Origin: Sphingomonas hengshuiensis
GTDB lineage: Bacteria > Pseudomonadota > Alphaproteobacteria > Sphingomonadales > Sphingomonadaceae
Length of the DNA stretch: 64,000 bases
NCBI RefSeq assembly: GCF_000935025.1
Contig: NZ_CP010836.1
Span: forward strand, 1 to 64,000
Direction of reading: 5' to 3'
Of this stretch, positions 1-11,825 are shown in pieces. The position numbers and the translations under genes were made by a program. The notes below the pieces were generated by a model. The model did not search any database. It saw only the letters and a list, made by a program, of their open reading frames with translations, and was not told the DNA's origin. Position 1 is the stretch's first letter; the number at the start of each line of letters is the position of its first letter.

Positions 1-592
<592 letters not shown>

Positions 593-856
593 TAAGGAAC
601 AAGGCGGAAAGCGCCATCGTCCCCATGCTTCGGCATCGCGGCGGTGGAAGAGCTTCCTCCATGTCCTATGAACATTTCGCCGCCGTCCTCATGTCCCTTC
701 ATCACTGGATACCAACTTTGGTTGGCCAGATCGCACCGCCGCGCAAGCGCGGCTGTGGTCCAGCTATCAAGATTGGTTAGCCTGAGCTGGCTCACGCCGC
801 CTGCGGCCGCGCTTTTCTCTTTTTTGGAGAATTGGGGCCAGCCGGGCATGGCAAAT

Positions 857-933
<77 letters not shown>

Positions 934-948
934 TTTGCGAATTGGTAG

Positions 949-1024
949 GGGGCCTTAGCTCAGCTGGGAGAGCGGTTGCTTTGCAAGCATCAGGTCATCG
1001 GTTCGATCCCGATAGGCTCCACCA
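949..1024 (+). tRNA. tRNA-Ala(TGC)
   Basis: Second spacer tRNA, 15 bases after tRNA-Ile. The acceptor GGGGCCT pairs with AGGCTCC (one G-T pair), the anticodon loop reads TTTGCAA (anticodon TGC), the T-arm has GGTTCGATCCC, and CCA is encoded at 1022-1024. It is the usual partner of tRNA-Ile in this position. Confidence 0.97.
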
Positions 1025-1439
1025 ACCCGCGGTTTGCGAGAGAATTTAGCGACGCTAAATTCCACGCAAACAAGGGCGGACAGCGCTGCAAAGCGCGCCA
1101 CAAGGCGAGGCCCGTATCAAGTACGGGGCGCGACTGACGGCGCAGCGTGCGCACTCCCTAGCCAAGATATCCAGTTGATGAAGAAACGAGTTCCGTTGCT
1201 ACGGCAACGGCAAGGCTCGCCCCAAGGGGTGAGCGAGCGGTCTTTGACATTGTGAATGGGTTTTTCAAATCGATGCCGTGAGGGCGTTGGTTTCGGATCT
1301 GGTCTTCTGACCGGCAACGAGGCTTTCGCCCGAACAAGTAAAGGCTGAGATTATTATCCACATCATACAGGCAGCGTTTGCCGAGTGGTCGCCGATCTGT
1401 TGATCGGTGTTCCCAGCGCTGTCGTTGGTGGTGTGGACT
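1025..1439 (+). other. tRNA-Ala to 23S spacer
   Basis: About 415 bases of transcribed spacer without a gene. It holds the rRNA-processing and antitermination region; the segment around 1241-1268 (TCTTTGACATTGTGAATGGG) is the kind of conserved block seen ahead of 23S in alphaproteobacteria. The bases just before 1440 (GACTCTCAAGCG) can pair with those just after the 23S 3' end (CGCTTGATGAGTC), as expected for the 23S processing stem. Short ORFs here are not genes. Confidence 0.7.
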
Positions 1440-4236
<2,797 letters not shown>

Positions 4237-4359
4237 AGTCCCACCATCAACGACAGCCCTGGGCTGATCGTTGTGGATGATGATCCTCACCTTCGCTTGT
4301 TACACACCGTGCACGGTATCGATTTGAAACCCCCCCTTTGCGCCTCACCCGCTTCATTG

Positions 4360-4474
4360 CTTGGTGACCATAGCGTCTGTGCCCCACCCGATCCCATCCC
4401 GAACTCGGCCGTGAAACCAGTCTGCGCCGATGGTACTATCGCTTAAGCGATGGAAGAGTAGGTCGTCGCCAGGC
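4360..4474 (+). rRNA. rrf: 5S ribosomal RNA
   Basis: 5S rRNA follows 23S by about 120 bases. The diagnostic core CCCGATCCCATCCCGAACTCGG is at about 4387-4408 and the 3' part GGAAGAGTAGGTCGTCGCCAGGC ends near 4474. The ends are approximate. Confidence 0.95.
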
Positions 4475-4608
4475 ATTGAAGCCGGTGAAGCGCAAAGCAG
4501 GAGGTCCTGGTACCCACCAAGAACCCATTCACAACGCCAAAACCCAACGCTCCCGACGGCGCAACACGCTCCCCGGAAGCACCAAGGCAGGCACAAAACC
4601 TGCCGTGT

Positions 4609-4684
<76 letters not shown>

Positions 4685-4698
4685 ACACCAAATATGCC

Positions 4699-4732
4699 AA
4701 ACCGCTTCAGGACATCCTGGGGCGGTTTTTTT
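4699..4732 (+). terminator. Rho-independent terminator just inside the element
   Basis: The stem AAACCGC (4699-4705) pairs with GCGGTTT (4722-4728), with a smaller CAGG/CCTG pairing inside the loop, followed by a run of T. It stands 15 bases after tRNA-fMet and so ends transcription of the rRNA operon, replacing the native terminator that was moved to 55242. Confidence 0.8.
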
Positions 4733-4822
4733 GTACCTGTTTTCCGTGGTTTACACCCGAGTCGCGTCGTCCCAGATGGCCCCTTTTGGCGCCACTGACC
4801 GCCAGGACGTCGATTTGCTTTT

Positions 4823-4867
4823 GGGGTATTTTCTGGGGTACTCTCCGCAACCCCATCGGAGTACCCC
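4823..4867 (+). promoter_or_regulatory. GGGGTA arm-type repeats, left end
   Basis: GGGGTA occurs at 4823-4828 and 4835-4840 with exactly 6 bases between, and once inverted (TACCCC) at 4862-4867 just before the integrase start. The same GGGGTA-N6-GGGGTA pair recurs at 55131-55148 near the right end. Arm-type binding sites of P4-like integrases lie in such places, and these also overlap the likely int promoter, so binding could autoregulate int. The function is inferred from position and matching spacing. Confidence 0.55.
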
Positions 4868-4870
4868 CAG

Positions 4871-6056
4871 ATGCCCCTCAAGGAACTCGAAGCCCGCTAC
4901 GCCACCAAGCGCGCGCAAGACTATAAGCTCGCCGATGGCGCGGGCCTGTATCTGCTCGTTCGGCCCAATGGCTCCAAACTCTGGAGGATGAAGTACCGGT
5001 TCGACGGCAAGGAGAAGCTGCTGTCGCTCGGCCGCTATCCCGATCTCAGCCTTGCAGAGGCGCGGCTCCGCCGCGCCGAGGCCAAGGTCGCGCTTGGCCA
5101 GGGAAGGGACCCAGGCGCCAGTAACAAGACGCCCGCCGGCAAGACCTTTGAGGAAGCGGCACGTGCCTGGCATGAAAACCGCCTGTCTAACCTCGACGAC
5201 GGCCACGCTGCCCGGCTGATGACTCGGCTCGAACGCGATGCGTTTCCGGTGCTCGGCAGTCGCCCTCTTCGCGCCATCACCAGCGCCGATGTGCTCGCGA
5301 TGGTGCGGACCGTCGAAGCGCGCGGCGCGCTGGATGTCAGCCGGCGGATCAAGCAGCACGTCAGCCAGATCTACCGCTTTGCGATCCCGCAAGGCTGGCC
5401 GATCAGGACCCGGCTGCTTACCTCTCAGACCTGCTAAAGCCCAAGCCGCGGTACGGCATATGGCGCGCGTGGGTTTGCAGGAGCTGCCCGCGCTGGTCCG
5501 AGCGATAGACAGCTACGATGGTGACGAAAACCCGCGGCGGCGCGCCGTTACCCGTGCCGCGCTGCTCTTTACGCTGCTCACCTGGGCACGGACCAACGAA
5601 ACGCGCCTTGCCCGATGGGACGAGTTCGAGGGACTCGATGGGTTGGAGCCGCTTTGGCGCGTGCCGGCAGATCGCATGAAGATGGAGCGCGAACACCTCG
5701 TGCCGCTCTCTCGCCAGGTCGTTTCGCTGCTCGAAGGCGTCCGCACCTATTCGACAGGCGCGTACGTCTTTGGCGGTGACAAGCTCGGCCAGCCCATTTC
5801 CCAGAACACCATGATCTATGGTTGCTACCGCATGGGCTATCGCGGTCGGCAGACTGTCCACGGCTTCCGTGGTCTGGCCTCGACCTGGGCCAACGAAGCC
5901 GAGTGCTATCAGGCCGACTGGATCGAGATGGCGCTCGCCCATGTCGATCGCGACGACGTCCGCAGCGCGTATAACAGCGCGCTGTACCTTTCGCCGCGCC
6001 GACGCATGCTGCAGGACTGGGCGGATTGTGTTTCGGGCTCTCTTCAAGCGCGATAG
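4871..6056 (+). pseudogene. int: P4-type tyrosine integrase, interrupted by two frameshifts
   Basis: Site-specific recombinase that would insert and excise the element at tRNA-fMet. The N-terminal arm-binding domain (DUF4102 type: DGAGLYLLVRPNGSKLWRMKY, residues about 20-45) and part of the core-binding domain are read from 4871. The catalytic part, with TNETRLARW and HGFRGLASTW and a tyrosine-bearing C-terminus, is read in another frame to 6056. Two frame changes are needed, near 5397 (TGGCC) and near 5450 (CGGTAC). Adding one G at each restores a continuous protein of about 395 residues (QGWADQDPAAYLSDLLKPKP... then VRHMARVGLQ), the normal family length. It is therefore either doubly broken or intact with two sequencing errors. 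Confidence 0.85.
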
Positions 6057-6271
6057 GAGGGATGCTCTCGACCAGCTGAAGTCATTCCTGCCACCAGGTA
6101 GGAACGGCCGCTCCTGCCGAAAGCAGCCATAGGCGGCTCTAGTCGCTCCATCAGCGGTAGCGCCTGAAATCTATATTCCGTACCGGCAGCTCCCGCCCCA
6201 CTTGTTGCCGTTCCCGGCGTAGCAACATTCACCCGGTTGCGGACACTCACCGGGCCGTGCCACCATCGGGA

Positions 6272-6706
6272 ATGAACAGCACGTTGGTCTTGGAATATGA
6301 GTTCAGCCGCGACGGCGATGATTTTGGGTGGCTGATCGCGAAGGTGCAGACCCCGCATTTCAGTGGGCGTAACGGCATGTGGGTTCAATGGCAGGATGTG
6401 GGGGATTTCGCCGCCTCGCTTTCCACCTATCCTATCAACGCTGATAACCCGGTGCTCGGCGAGTGGGGCTTTGGCGAGCAAGGGCAATATACGGAAATCA
6501 CGAAGGTCGGTATCGGCCCAAAAGGTGCGACCGGAGCACTCGTCGCGAATGTCTCGCTCGCAAATTACTATGAGCCAGAGAACCGATGCAGCACCTGCTT
6601 CGAAACAGACTATCCATCTCTCAGCGACTTCCGGGAAGAGATTGAGCGCATGCTGCACGATCGGACCGGGAGCGCTGTTCTAAATGGTTCGGTGGAGATC
6701 CGATAA
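6272..6706 (+). CDS. hypothetical protein
   Basis: Predicted 144-residue protein of unknown function. I prefer the ATG at 6272 (MNSTLVLEYEF) over the in-frame ATG at 6257 because the protein seems to begin with the beta-strand-like LVLEYEFSRDGDDFGWLIAKV. There is no signal peptide or membrane segment. It has a WVQW.DVGDFAASL stretch, a CSTC pair and an acidic C-terminal helix. It lies between the integrase and an IS1111-type element, a usual place for cargo. I do not recognise a family. Confidence 0.55.
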   Translation: MNSTLVLEYEFSRDGDDFGWLIAKVQTPHFSGRNGMWVQWQDVGDFAASLSTYPINADNPVLGEWGFGEQGQYTEITKVGIGPKGATGALVANVSLANYYEPENRCSTCFETDYPSLSDFREEIERMLHDRTGSAVLNGSVEIR

Positions 6707-6754
6707 CCCACCAGTTCGAGCCGTTTGCTGCCGCCCATGTGTGGACGGCTCTCC

Positions 6755-6995
6755 GTTGGCAAGGGTTTGCGAGCGGATGCACTTGGTGGTCGGTGCGGCC
6801 ATGTGTCCGGCCTTTGATGCGGCTGTCGTTGCCGCTGGCCATAATGCCTTCCGCGGACCGGATCCCTGATCAATTGCTCGCACTCGGGGTGCGGGGGCGT
6901 AGTAGGGTGGTCTGATCCGGCGGTGTCGACCGGCTTTCGTGCAATAGCTCCTTTGCCCTTTCCAACCTCGCAGCGCAGCCTTCAGCCGCGCAGTC
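6755..6995 (-). ncRNA. possible bridge-RNA region of IS1111 copy 1
   Basis: Non-coding stretch between the transposase stop and the inverted repeat. In the IS1111 subgroup the guide (bridge) RNA that pairs with donor and target is encoded downstream of the recombinase, so this is the expected locus. I infer it from position only and have not folded it. Confidence 0.35.
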
Positions 6996-8021
6996 TCATG
7001 CGGCGACGGCCATCGGCTCGCGATAGCGTTCTCCGTGCATCATCATGGCCCATGCAATCCGGGCGTTCTTGTTCGCCAGTGCGATAGCAGCAACCTTTGG
7101 CTTGCGGCGCTCGATCAGGCGGACGAGCCAGGTCCGGCGCGTGCTCTGCATTGCGCGTCGGATCACGGCCATGGCGCCTGCGAACAGCATCTGCCGCAGA
7201 TAGCGATTGCCGGCCTTGGTGATGGACCCCAGCCGCTCCTTGCCGCCGGATGAGTTTTGCCGTGGCACCAAGCCCATCCACGCTGCCATGTTGCGGCCGC
7301 ACCGGAAGACCGACGGGTCGGGCACGCATGCTATCAGTGCTGACGCCACCAGCGGCCCGATGCCGGGTACTTCCATGAGACGACGACCAAGCTCCGTCGA
7401 ACGGGCCAGGCCGAGGACCTGGCGATCATTCTCGAGGATCTGCTGCTTCACCAGCTTCCATTGGGCAACGAGCATCTGCAGACACTGACGCGCTGCTGCA
7501 GGGAGACGCGCATCGGCCGCATCGTCGATGACCTCGAGCAGCCGGTCGACGCCACGGCGCCCAACCGGTGCGACGATCCCGAACTCCGCCATGTGCGCAC
7601 GAATGGCATTGGTGAGCATCACCAGCTGACGGTTGAGCATCAGGCGCACCTTGTGCAGCATCATCGCGCTTTGCTCCTCGGGCGCTTTCGGCGCAACGAA
7701 ACGCATGGTGGGGCGAGTCACTGCCTCTGCGATCGCCTCGGCATCGGCCATGTCGTTCTTCTGGCGCTTCACATAGGGCTTCACATATTGGGCAGGCATC
7801 AGCCGCACCTCATGGCCAAATTTGGCGATCTCGCGAGCCCAATAATGTGACGTCGCGCAGGCCTCGATCCCGACCAGACAGGGCGGCAGCTTTTCGAAGA
7901 ACGGCAGCAACCGCGCCCGCGTCAGCCGCTTCTGCAGAATGGTTGTGCCGGCTTCATCCAGCCCATGCAGCTGGAAGACCGACTTCGCGATGTCCAATCC
8001 GATCACATGTACGTTCGCCAT
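6996..8021 (-). CDS. IS110-family (IS1111 group) transposase
   Basis: 341-residue DEDD transposase. The N-terminal RuvC-like part starts VIGLDIAKSVFQLHG, followed by VGIEACATSHYW and VKRQKNDMADAEAIAEAV. The C-terminal transposase-20 part has VPGIGPLVASAL, AAWMGLVPRQNSSGGKERLGSITKAGNRYLRQML and ALANKNARIAWAMM. It is intact and of full family length. It is clearly related to, but not the same as, the copy at 26901. Confidence 0.95.
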   Translation of the reverse strand: MANVHVIGLDIAKSVFQLHGLDEAGTTILQKRLTRARLLPFFEKLPPCLVGIEACATSHYWAREIAKFGHEVRLMPAQYVKPYVKRQKNDMADAEAIAEAVTRPTMRFVAPKAPEEQSAMMLHKVRLMLNRQLVMLTNAIRAHMAEFGIVAPVGRRGVDRLLEVIDDAADARLPAAARQCLQMLVAQWKLVKQQILENDRQVLGLARSTELGRRLMEVPGIGPLVASALIACVPDPSVFRCGRNMAAWMGLVPRQNSSGGKERLGSITKAGNRYLRQMLFAGAMAVIRRAMQSTRRTWLVRLIERRKPKVAAIALANKNARIAWAMMMHGERYREPMAVAA

Positions 8022-8130
8022 GGCACTTCTCCTCCATTCGACCGGAGCAGATTAGATCGACTCCGCGGTGATGGAGAGCCGTCCACGGCATCAATTGCGG
8101 AAGTTCACATTGTCAGGGACGGTAACGCTC

Positions 8131-8523
8131 ATGACGGCTGCCGACCACGAATGGGAACTATGCAATCCGGGGCCGGACGTGCTTCTCGTTTGGCTTGAGC
8201 CGTGGTGTGACGAGTTCGAGGTTCCGGTCCGATCTACCATTACCCTAAAAACGTCAGGCGCTGCGGAGCGCGGACTGGGCGAGATAGAATGGAGCCCGGA
8301 CAATCTTATCGTTTGGGCAGCTGGGCCGACGGTGACCGTATACATCGATGACATGCTTCAGGAGTCAGGTTCGGCAAATATCCCAATTCCTGACGGCCTG
8401 ACCAAGGGTATGCTCAACGTGATTTTTGCCGATCAACCCACTGCACGCCTCGGCGGCAGGCTGTCAAATGCAGTAGGTCCAACCTCTTGGCGACAGCGAT
8501 TAATGGGATTGTTCCGTCGGTGA
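8131..8523 (+). CDS. hypothetical protein
   Basis: 130-residue protein, unknown family. The reading frame runs back into the IS1111 end, so I use the ATG at 8131 (MTAADHEWELCNPGPD), the first start outside the IS. The IS may have removed an original upstream start. It looks beta-rich and cytoplasmic: VLLVWLEPWCDEFEVP, TITLKTSG, VEWSPDNLIVW-type strands and a conserved-looking SANIPIPDG. It lies beside another small unknown gene at 8658. Confidence 0.5.
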   Translation: MTAADHEWELCNPGPDVLLVWLEPWCDEFEVPVRSTITLKTSGAAERGLGEIEWSPDNLIVWAAGPTVTVYIDDMLQESGSANIPIPDGLTKGMLNVIFADQPTARLGGRLSNAVGPTSWRQRLMGLFRR

Positions 8524-8657
8524 TGCACAATCGGCGGAGGGGTAGATCTGTCTCAGCAGATAGTCGCTATCTCCGTTTCCGACCCATTCCCGGTCGTTCA
8601 CTGTGCCGAGCGCAGTGCCCGATAGCGGATATGGTGCCAAATTGATATGTGATCGGG

Positions 8658-9233
8658 ATGCTTCCTGCTGGCTACCTTCTAAAGCGCGTTGTGCCACCGG
8701 CCGGATGGCTCGTCGAAGCCCCGAACCAAGTCAAAGACGTTTGTAGCGTTGCAAATTGCGTCAACGACAATGTGGTCGATGTGCAGGAAGCGTGGAAACA
8801 CAACACCTTCGGCGTCGCGAACAGTCCCGCGGTGCTTTGGGCACTGGCGGAGGAAGTGGGCGTCGACTCGAGCGGCGCCCAGCTATTTTATTACGCCGCC
8901 TACGAACGTGAACTTGAGTCAGATGGTTGGAAGTTTGACGCGACTTCCTGGCGTCCGAGATCGCCTGTCCGTTCGGCGGGAGTGGAAGATGCTGTCGAAT
9001 CCCCAGCAGACGAGGGTGCTCTTTCGCTGGTCGGATATGACGTAGTGGTATTCGGAGACTACCTCGAACACTCTCCGCTTTCCTGCAACTCCGCAGCCAG
9101 CGAGGCGCAGGTCAACGAGCACTGCCTGTTTCCCAGCCTAGAAAGGGCAGTCGAGGCGATCAACTCTGGCACGTTTGGGGGCGGCTGCGAGGAAGGCGCC
9201 TATACTGTCTTTGCGGTGTACATGGTGAACTGA
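8658..9233 (+). CDS. hypothetical protein
   Basis: 191-residue protein of unknown function; the ATG at 8658 (MLPAGYLLKRVVPP) is preferred to 8649. It has no export signal. Visible features are an N-terminal segment with CSVANCVNDNVVD, a central WALAEEVGVDSSGAQLFYYAAYE helix, and a C-terminal LEHSPLSCNSAASEAQVNEHCLFPSLERAVEAINSG region. It follows the 8131 gene on the same strand by about 130 bases. It could be an immunity or effector-type cargo gene, but nothing in it proves that. Confidence 0.5.
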   Translation: MLPAGYLLKRVVPPAGWLVEAPNQVKDVCSVANCVNDNVVDVQEAWKHNTFGVANSPAVLWALAEEVGVDSSGAQLFYYAAYERELESDGWKFDATSWRPRSPVRSAGVEDAVESPADEGALSLVGYDVVVFGDYLEHSPLSCNSAASEAQVNEHCLFPSLERAVEAINSGTFGGGCEEGAYTVFAVYMVN

Positions 9234-9429
9234 TTTCTCGAATGGCAGCAGCGCGTTTGCTTCGCCCAAGAACTGCCGTTCCGCTTCCCACCCAGCATGC
9301 GAAATTCGGCACCGATGGCTGCCGACCATAATACGCCGCTGAGCGAGAGGGCACGGAGTGCCGGCGTGTTCCAAAACGCGCCGTTCGCCAGACACATGCT
9401 CCTCTCGACAGCAAGGTTTCTTTCAAGGG

Positions 9430-10326
9430 CTACTCCGATGAGCCGGCCTTTGCCCGGATTATCCAGCACGCAGCGTTAAAAGCCGCCTGGCCTTCAACGA
9501 TAAAGTCGGCAAACGCCGCATCGAGCTTCGCGATAACGTCTTCACGGAGCGCATCTTCGAGGTCGGGCAGGATCGCGCCAACGCGTCCCGTGCGCCGACT
9601 GTAGGTAATGAGATCGCCTTCCGTGAGACTGCATGCCACATCCGTGGGCGTGATATCGACATCGCGCCACCCCGCGGCGGCCAGGATTCGTGAGACGTGG
9701 GTGGCATTGGCGAAGGCAAACTGACCAGGTGCTTCGGAGTTGGCCTCGGGCTCATCCTTCCACCCGAGCAGCGGCCCCGCCGCGCGTTCCGCCGCCGTCA
9801 TGAAGGGGTTTTCCTCCCGGCTCCGCCATACCACGCAGGTCATCGTGCCGCCGGTGCGCATTGCGGCGCCGATATTCGCGAAGGCGGCAATAGGATCATC
9901 AAAGAACATGACCCCGAAGCGCGACACCACGGCGTCGAAGGTACCGGGTGAGAACCGATGGCGCTGCGCATCTCCAGCGATAAAGCGCACGTTATGCGCA
10001 CCTGTCGCAAGGGCTCGCTGGCGTGCGCGGTCCAGCATCGCCTCTGACACATCGACGCCAGTGCAATACGCCGACGGCCCCAGCGTGTCAGCCAGCGAAA
10101 GCGTAATGGCTCCGGTGCCGCAGCCGATATCGAGCACCGCCTGTGCAGGCCCGGCCCTTACGTTATCGACCAGCATCCGCGCGAACGGCAGGAACAACCG
10201 ATCGAGCATCGGCTGAAGGTCCACCCAGACGTTTCCACGCTGCTTGTTCCAGCCAAGCCCGCCGCTGTCCTGATCGTGATCGTGGTTCAATGGCTTATCC
10301 TTGATACGGTTGATGATTCGCTGCAC
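9430..10326 (-). CDS. class I SAM-dependent methyltransferase
   Basis: 298-residue methyltransferase of the UbiE/type-11 kind. Motif I, VLDIGCGTGAITLSL, is at about residues 65-80; the acidic loop follows in CTGVDVSEAMLDRARQ, then RFIAGDAQRHRF and FDAVVSRFGVMFFDDP. The substrate is unknown. It is transcribed away from the MerR gene at 10358, and a SoxR/MerR-like dyad lies at 10335-10350, just upstream of its start and partly inside the track's long N-terminus. A start at residue 13 or later (NHDHDQDSGGLGW) is possible. It is probably controlled by the neighbouring regulator and could act in detoxification; that part is inference. Confidence 0.85.
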   Translation of the reverse strand: MQRIINRIKDKPLNHDHDQDSGGLGWNKQRGNVWVDLQPMLDRLFLPFARMLVDNVRAGPAQAVLDIGCGTGAITLSLADTLGPSAYCTGVDVSEAMLDRARQRALATGAHNVRFIAGDAQRHRFSPGTFDAVVSRFGVMFFDDPIAAFANIGAAMRTGGTMTCVVWRSREENPFMTAAERAAGPLLGWKDEPEANSEAPGQFAFANATHVSRILAAAGWRDVDITPTDVACSLTEGDLITYSRRTGRVGAILPDLEDALREDVIAKLDAAFADFIVEGQAAFNAACWIIRAKAGSSE

Positions 10327-10334
10327 GGTGCCAT

Positions 10335-10350
10335 CTCAAGTCAGCTTGAG
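10335..10350. promoter_or_regulatory. MerR-type operator between methyltransferase and regulator
   Basis: The dyad CTCAAG-TCAG-CTTGAG lies in the divergent interval and resembles the SoxR-type site CCTCAAG...CTTGAGG. MerR-family proteins bind such dyads inside a promoter with a long spacer. The position suits control of the 9430 gene and autoregulation. Confidence 0.6.
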
Positions 10351-10357
10351 GTCAAGG

Positions 10358-10768
10358 ATGGGATTGATCGATATTGCCGAGGTCGCGCGCCGTTCCGGCC
10401 TCCCGGCCTCGACCTTGCGCTATTACGAACAACGGGGACTGATTGAGTCACTTGGCCGCCGGGGCCTGCGGCGTACGTTCGCAGCCGATGTGATCGACCG
10501 GCTTTCGCTGATCGCGTTGGGCCGGTCCGCCGGCTTGTCGCTTAGCGAGATTGGCGGGATGCTGAGCCCCGATGGCGAAATTCGGATCGATCGTGGGCTA
10601 CTCGCCGCGAAGGCGGATGAGATCGATCGCACTATCAGGAAGTTGGAGACGGTTCGCGACGGTCTTCGAAGTGCAGCGCGTTGCCCAGCGCCGAGCCATG
10701 CCGAATGTCCTACCTTTCGCAGCCTGCAAGGAGCCGCCCTGCGTAGCCGCCGCGGTCACAGACAATAG
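10358..10768 (+). CDS. MerR-family transcriptional regulator
   Basis: 136-residue regulator. The ATG at 10358 gives MGLIDIAEVARRSGLPASTLRYYEQRGLIESLGRRGLRRTF, the standard winged HTH start. A coiled-coil dimer helix follows (AAKADEIDRTIRKLETVRDGLRSAA). A C-terminal CPAPSHAECPTF cysteine pair resembles the effector-binding end of SoxR-like members, but it is not the four-cysteine iron-sulfur cluster. It is divergent from the methyltransferase with a dyad in between. Confidence 0.85.
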   Translation: MGLIDIAEVARRSGLPASTLRYYEQRGLIESLGRRGLRRTFAADVIDRLSLIALGRSAGLSLSEIGGMLSPDGEIRIDRGLLAAKADEIDRTIRKLETVRDGLRSAARCPAPSHAECPTFRSLQGAALRSRRGHRQ

Positions 10769-11222
10769 CTCGGCAGGATCAAAGTGGCGCACGCCTTCGC
10801 GAACTTCCGCCGGAAGCCGTCATTCGAACACTCTGCCTCTGATGACCACCTCGTCCACGATCCGGCATTAGTCGACCAGAATGCGCCGTTCGTCGGCTGC
10901 GCCTCCAGCGGCAACTTTCGCCAGAACCTGCCTCTTCGTCGGTGTGAAACCGCTTGGCAGTTGCGCGCCCAATTTTGTGCTCTCAGCTCAACATCTTAAT
11001 CGGTCGAAATCTGCCATTCTCATCGGTGCTGCAACCGAAGCCTTGGTAAGGCTGAGGTCGTGCGTTCAATACTCACCGGCAGCACCAGCGTTTCAATGAC
11101 TTGGCGACATTTCCCCGGCAGGAGGCCGTCCGGGGTAGCACCGGGGCAGCACGCGCGGCGATGTGATGCCCAAGGTCGCCCGGTTAGATAGACGTAGCGA
11201 TCGTAGCGTCGTAAGATGCGGC
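10769..11222. other. gene-poor interval
   Basis: About 450 bases with no convincing coding sequence. The only structured piece is the tRNA-like remnant at 11025-11087, listed separately. Short ORFs here lack start signals and family features. Confidence 0.5.
11025..11087 (+). other. tRNA-like remnant
   Basis: The perfect 8-bp stem GGTGCTGC / GCAGCACC closes a 62-base segment whose 3' half reads like a T-arm (GAGGTCGTGCGTTCAA) and ends in CCA. The D-arm is missing and the T-stem has a mismatch, so it is not a working tRNA. It could be an old attachment-site scrap brought in by another element. Confidence 0.3.
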
Positions 11223-11825
11223 ATGAGCCCGCAAGACGCTGTGACATGGTGGACCGCATTCGGCGCGATTGCGCAGGCAATTGGCGCGTTCGCGACATTC
11301 GCCGCAGTTGCCATGTCTTTATGGGTTGTTATGTCCGAACGGGCGATGAAGGCGCAGGGCAGCGCGGGTATTCGAGTGAGGTTCATCGGCGATGGGACAC
11401 CCGGCACTTACTTAGTTGGCATCGAAGTTCTGAACATCGGCGTGCGGCCATTCCATGTCGGCAGCGTAGGATGGCGCACCGGATGGATATCGCGCGGCCC
11501 GCAGGCTTTTGCATTTCGCTACGCAATCCAGAACACCGCGATCATGCTGAACCCTCAACCGGGGCCGACGATCGTAGAGCCGGGCCGCAACCAAGGCTTC
11601 TACACGCCGATCGCAGACATGAAGGCGGCAAACCGTGAAGCCTCACGTGTCGAGATGTTCGGCCGCAAGTTCCCGATCATCGGCAGGGCGCCAATTCGCG
11701 CGATGATCCATATCACGGGCCGCAACCCGCTCATGGTGAAGGTGTCAAAAGAATTGGCCGAATTCCTCAGAACCGGCGATCACATATCAACGACAGCGGA
11801 ATTGCCTCAACAGGACGATGCATGA
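11223..11825 (+). CDS. hypothetical membrane-anchored protein
   Basis: 200-residue protein with one N-terminal membrane segment (IAQAIGAFATFAAVAMSLWVVM, about residues 14-36) and a soluble beta-rich domain (RVRFIGDGTPGTYLVGIEVLNIGVRPFHVGSVGW). I use the ATG at 11223 (MSPQDAVTWW), since the earlier in-frame start at 11163 adds an arginine-rich stretch. Its stop overlaps the start of the next gene by 4 bases (ATGA), so the two are co-translated. The family is not recognised. A membrane protein paired with a cytosolic partner in an island is a layout often seen in defence modules, but that is speculation. Confidence 0.6.
   Translation: MSPQDAVTWWTAFGAIAQAIGAFATFAAVAMSLWVVMSERAMKAQGSAGIRVRFIGDGTPGTYLVGIEVLNIGVRPFHVGSVGWRTGWISRGPQAFAFRYAIQNTAIMLNPQPGPTIVEPGRNQGFYTPIADMKAANREASRVEMFGRKFPIIGRAPIRAMIHITGRNPLMVKVSKELAEFLRTGDHISTTAELPQQDDA

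Larger units (their letters stand above)
6741..8086 (-). mobile_element. IS1111-type insertion sequence (IS110 family), copy 1
   Basis: About 1.35 kb bounded by perfect 14-bp inverted repeats, GTGGACGGCTCTCC at 6741-6754 and its reverse complement at 8073-8086. It contains one DEDD transposase on the minus strand and about 240 non-coding bases downstream of it, the usual IS1111 layout. True tips in this group lie a few bases outside the subterminal repeats, so the boundaries are good to within about 10 bases. Confidence 0.85.
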
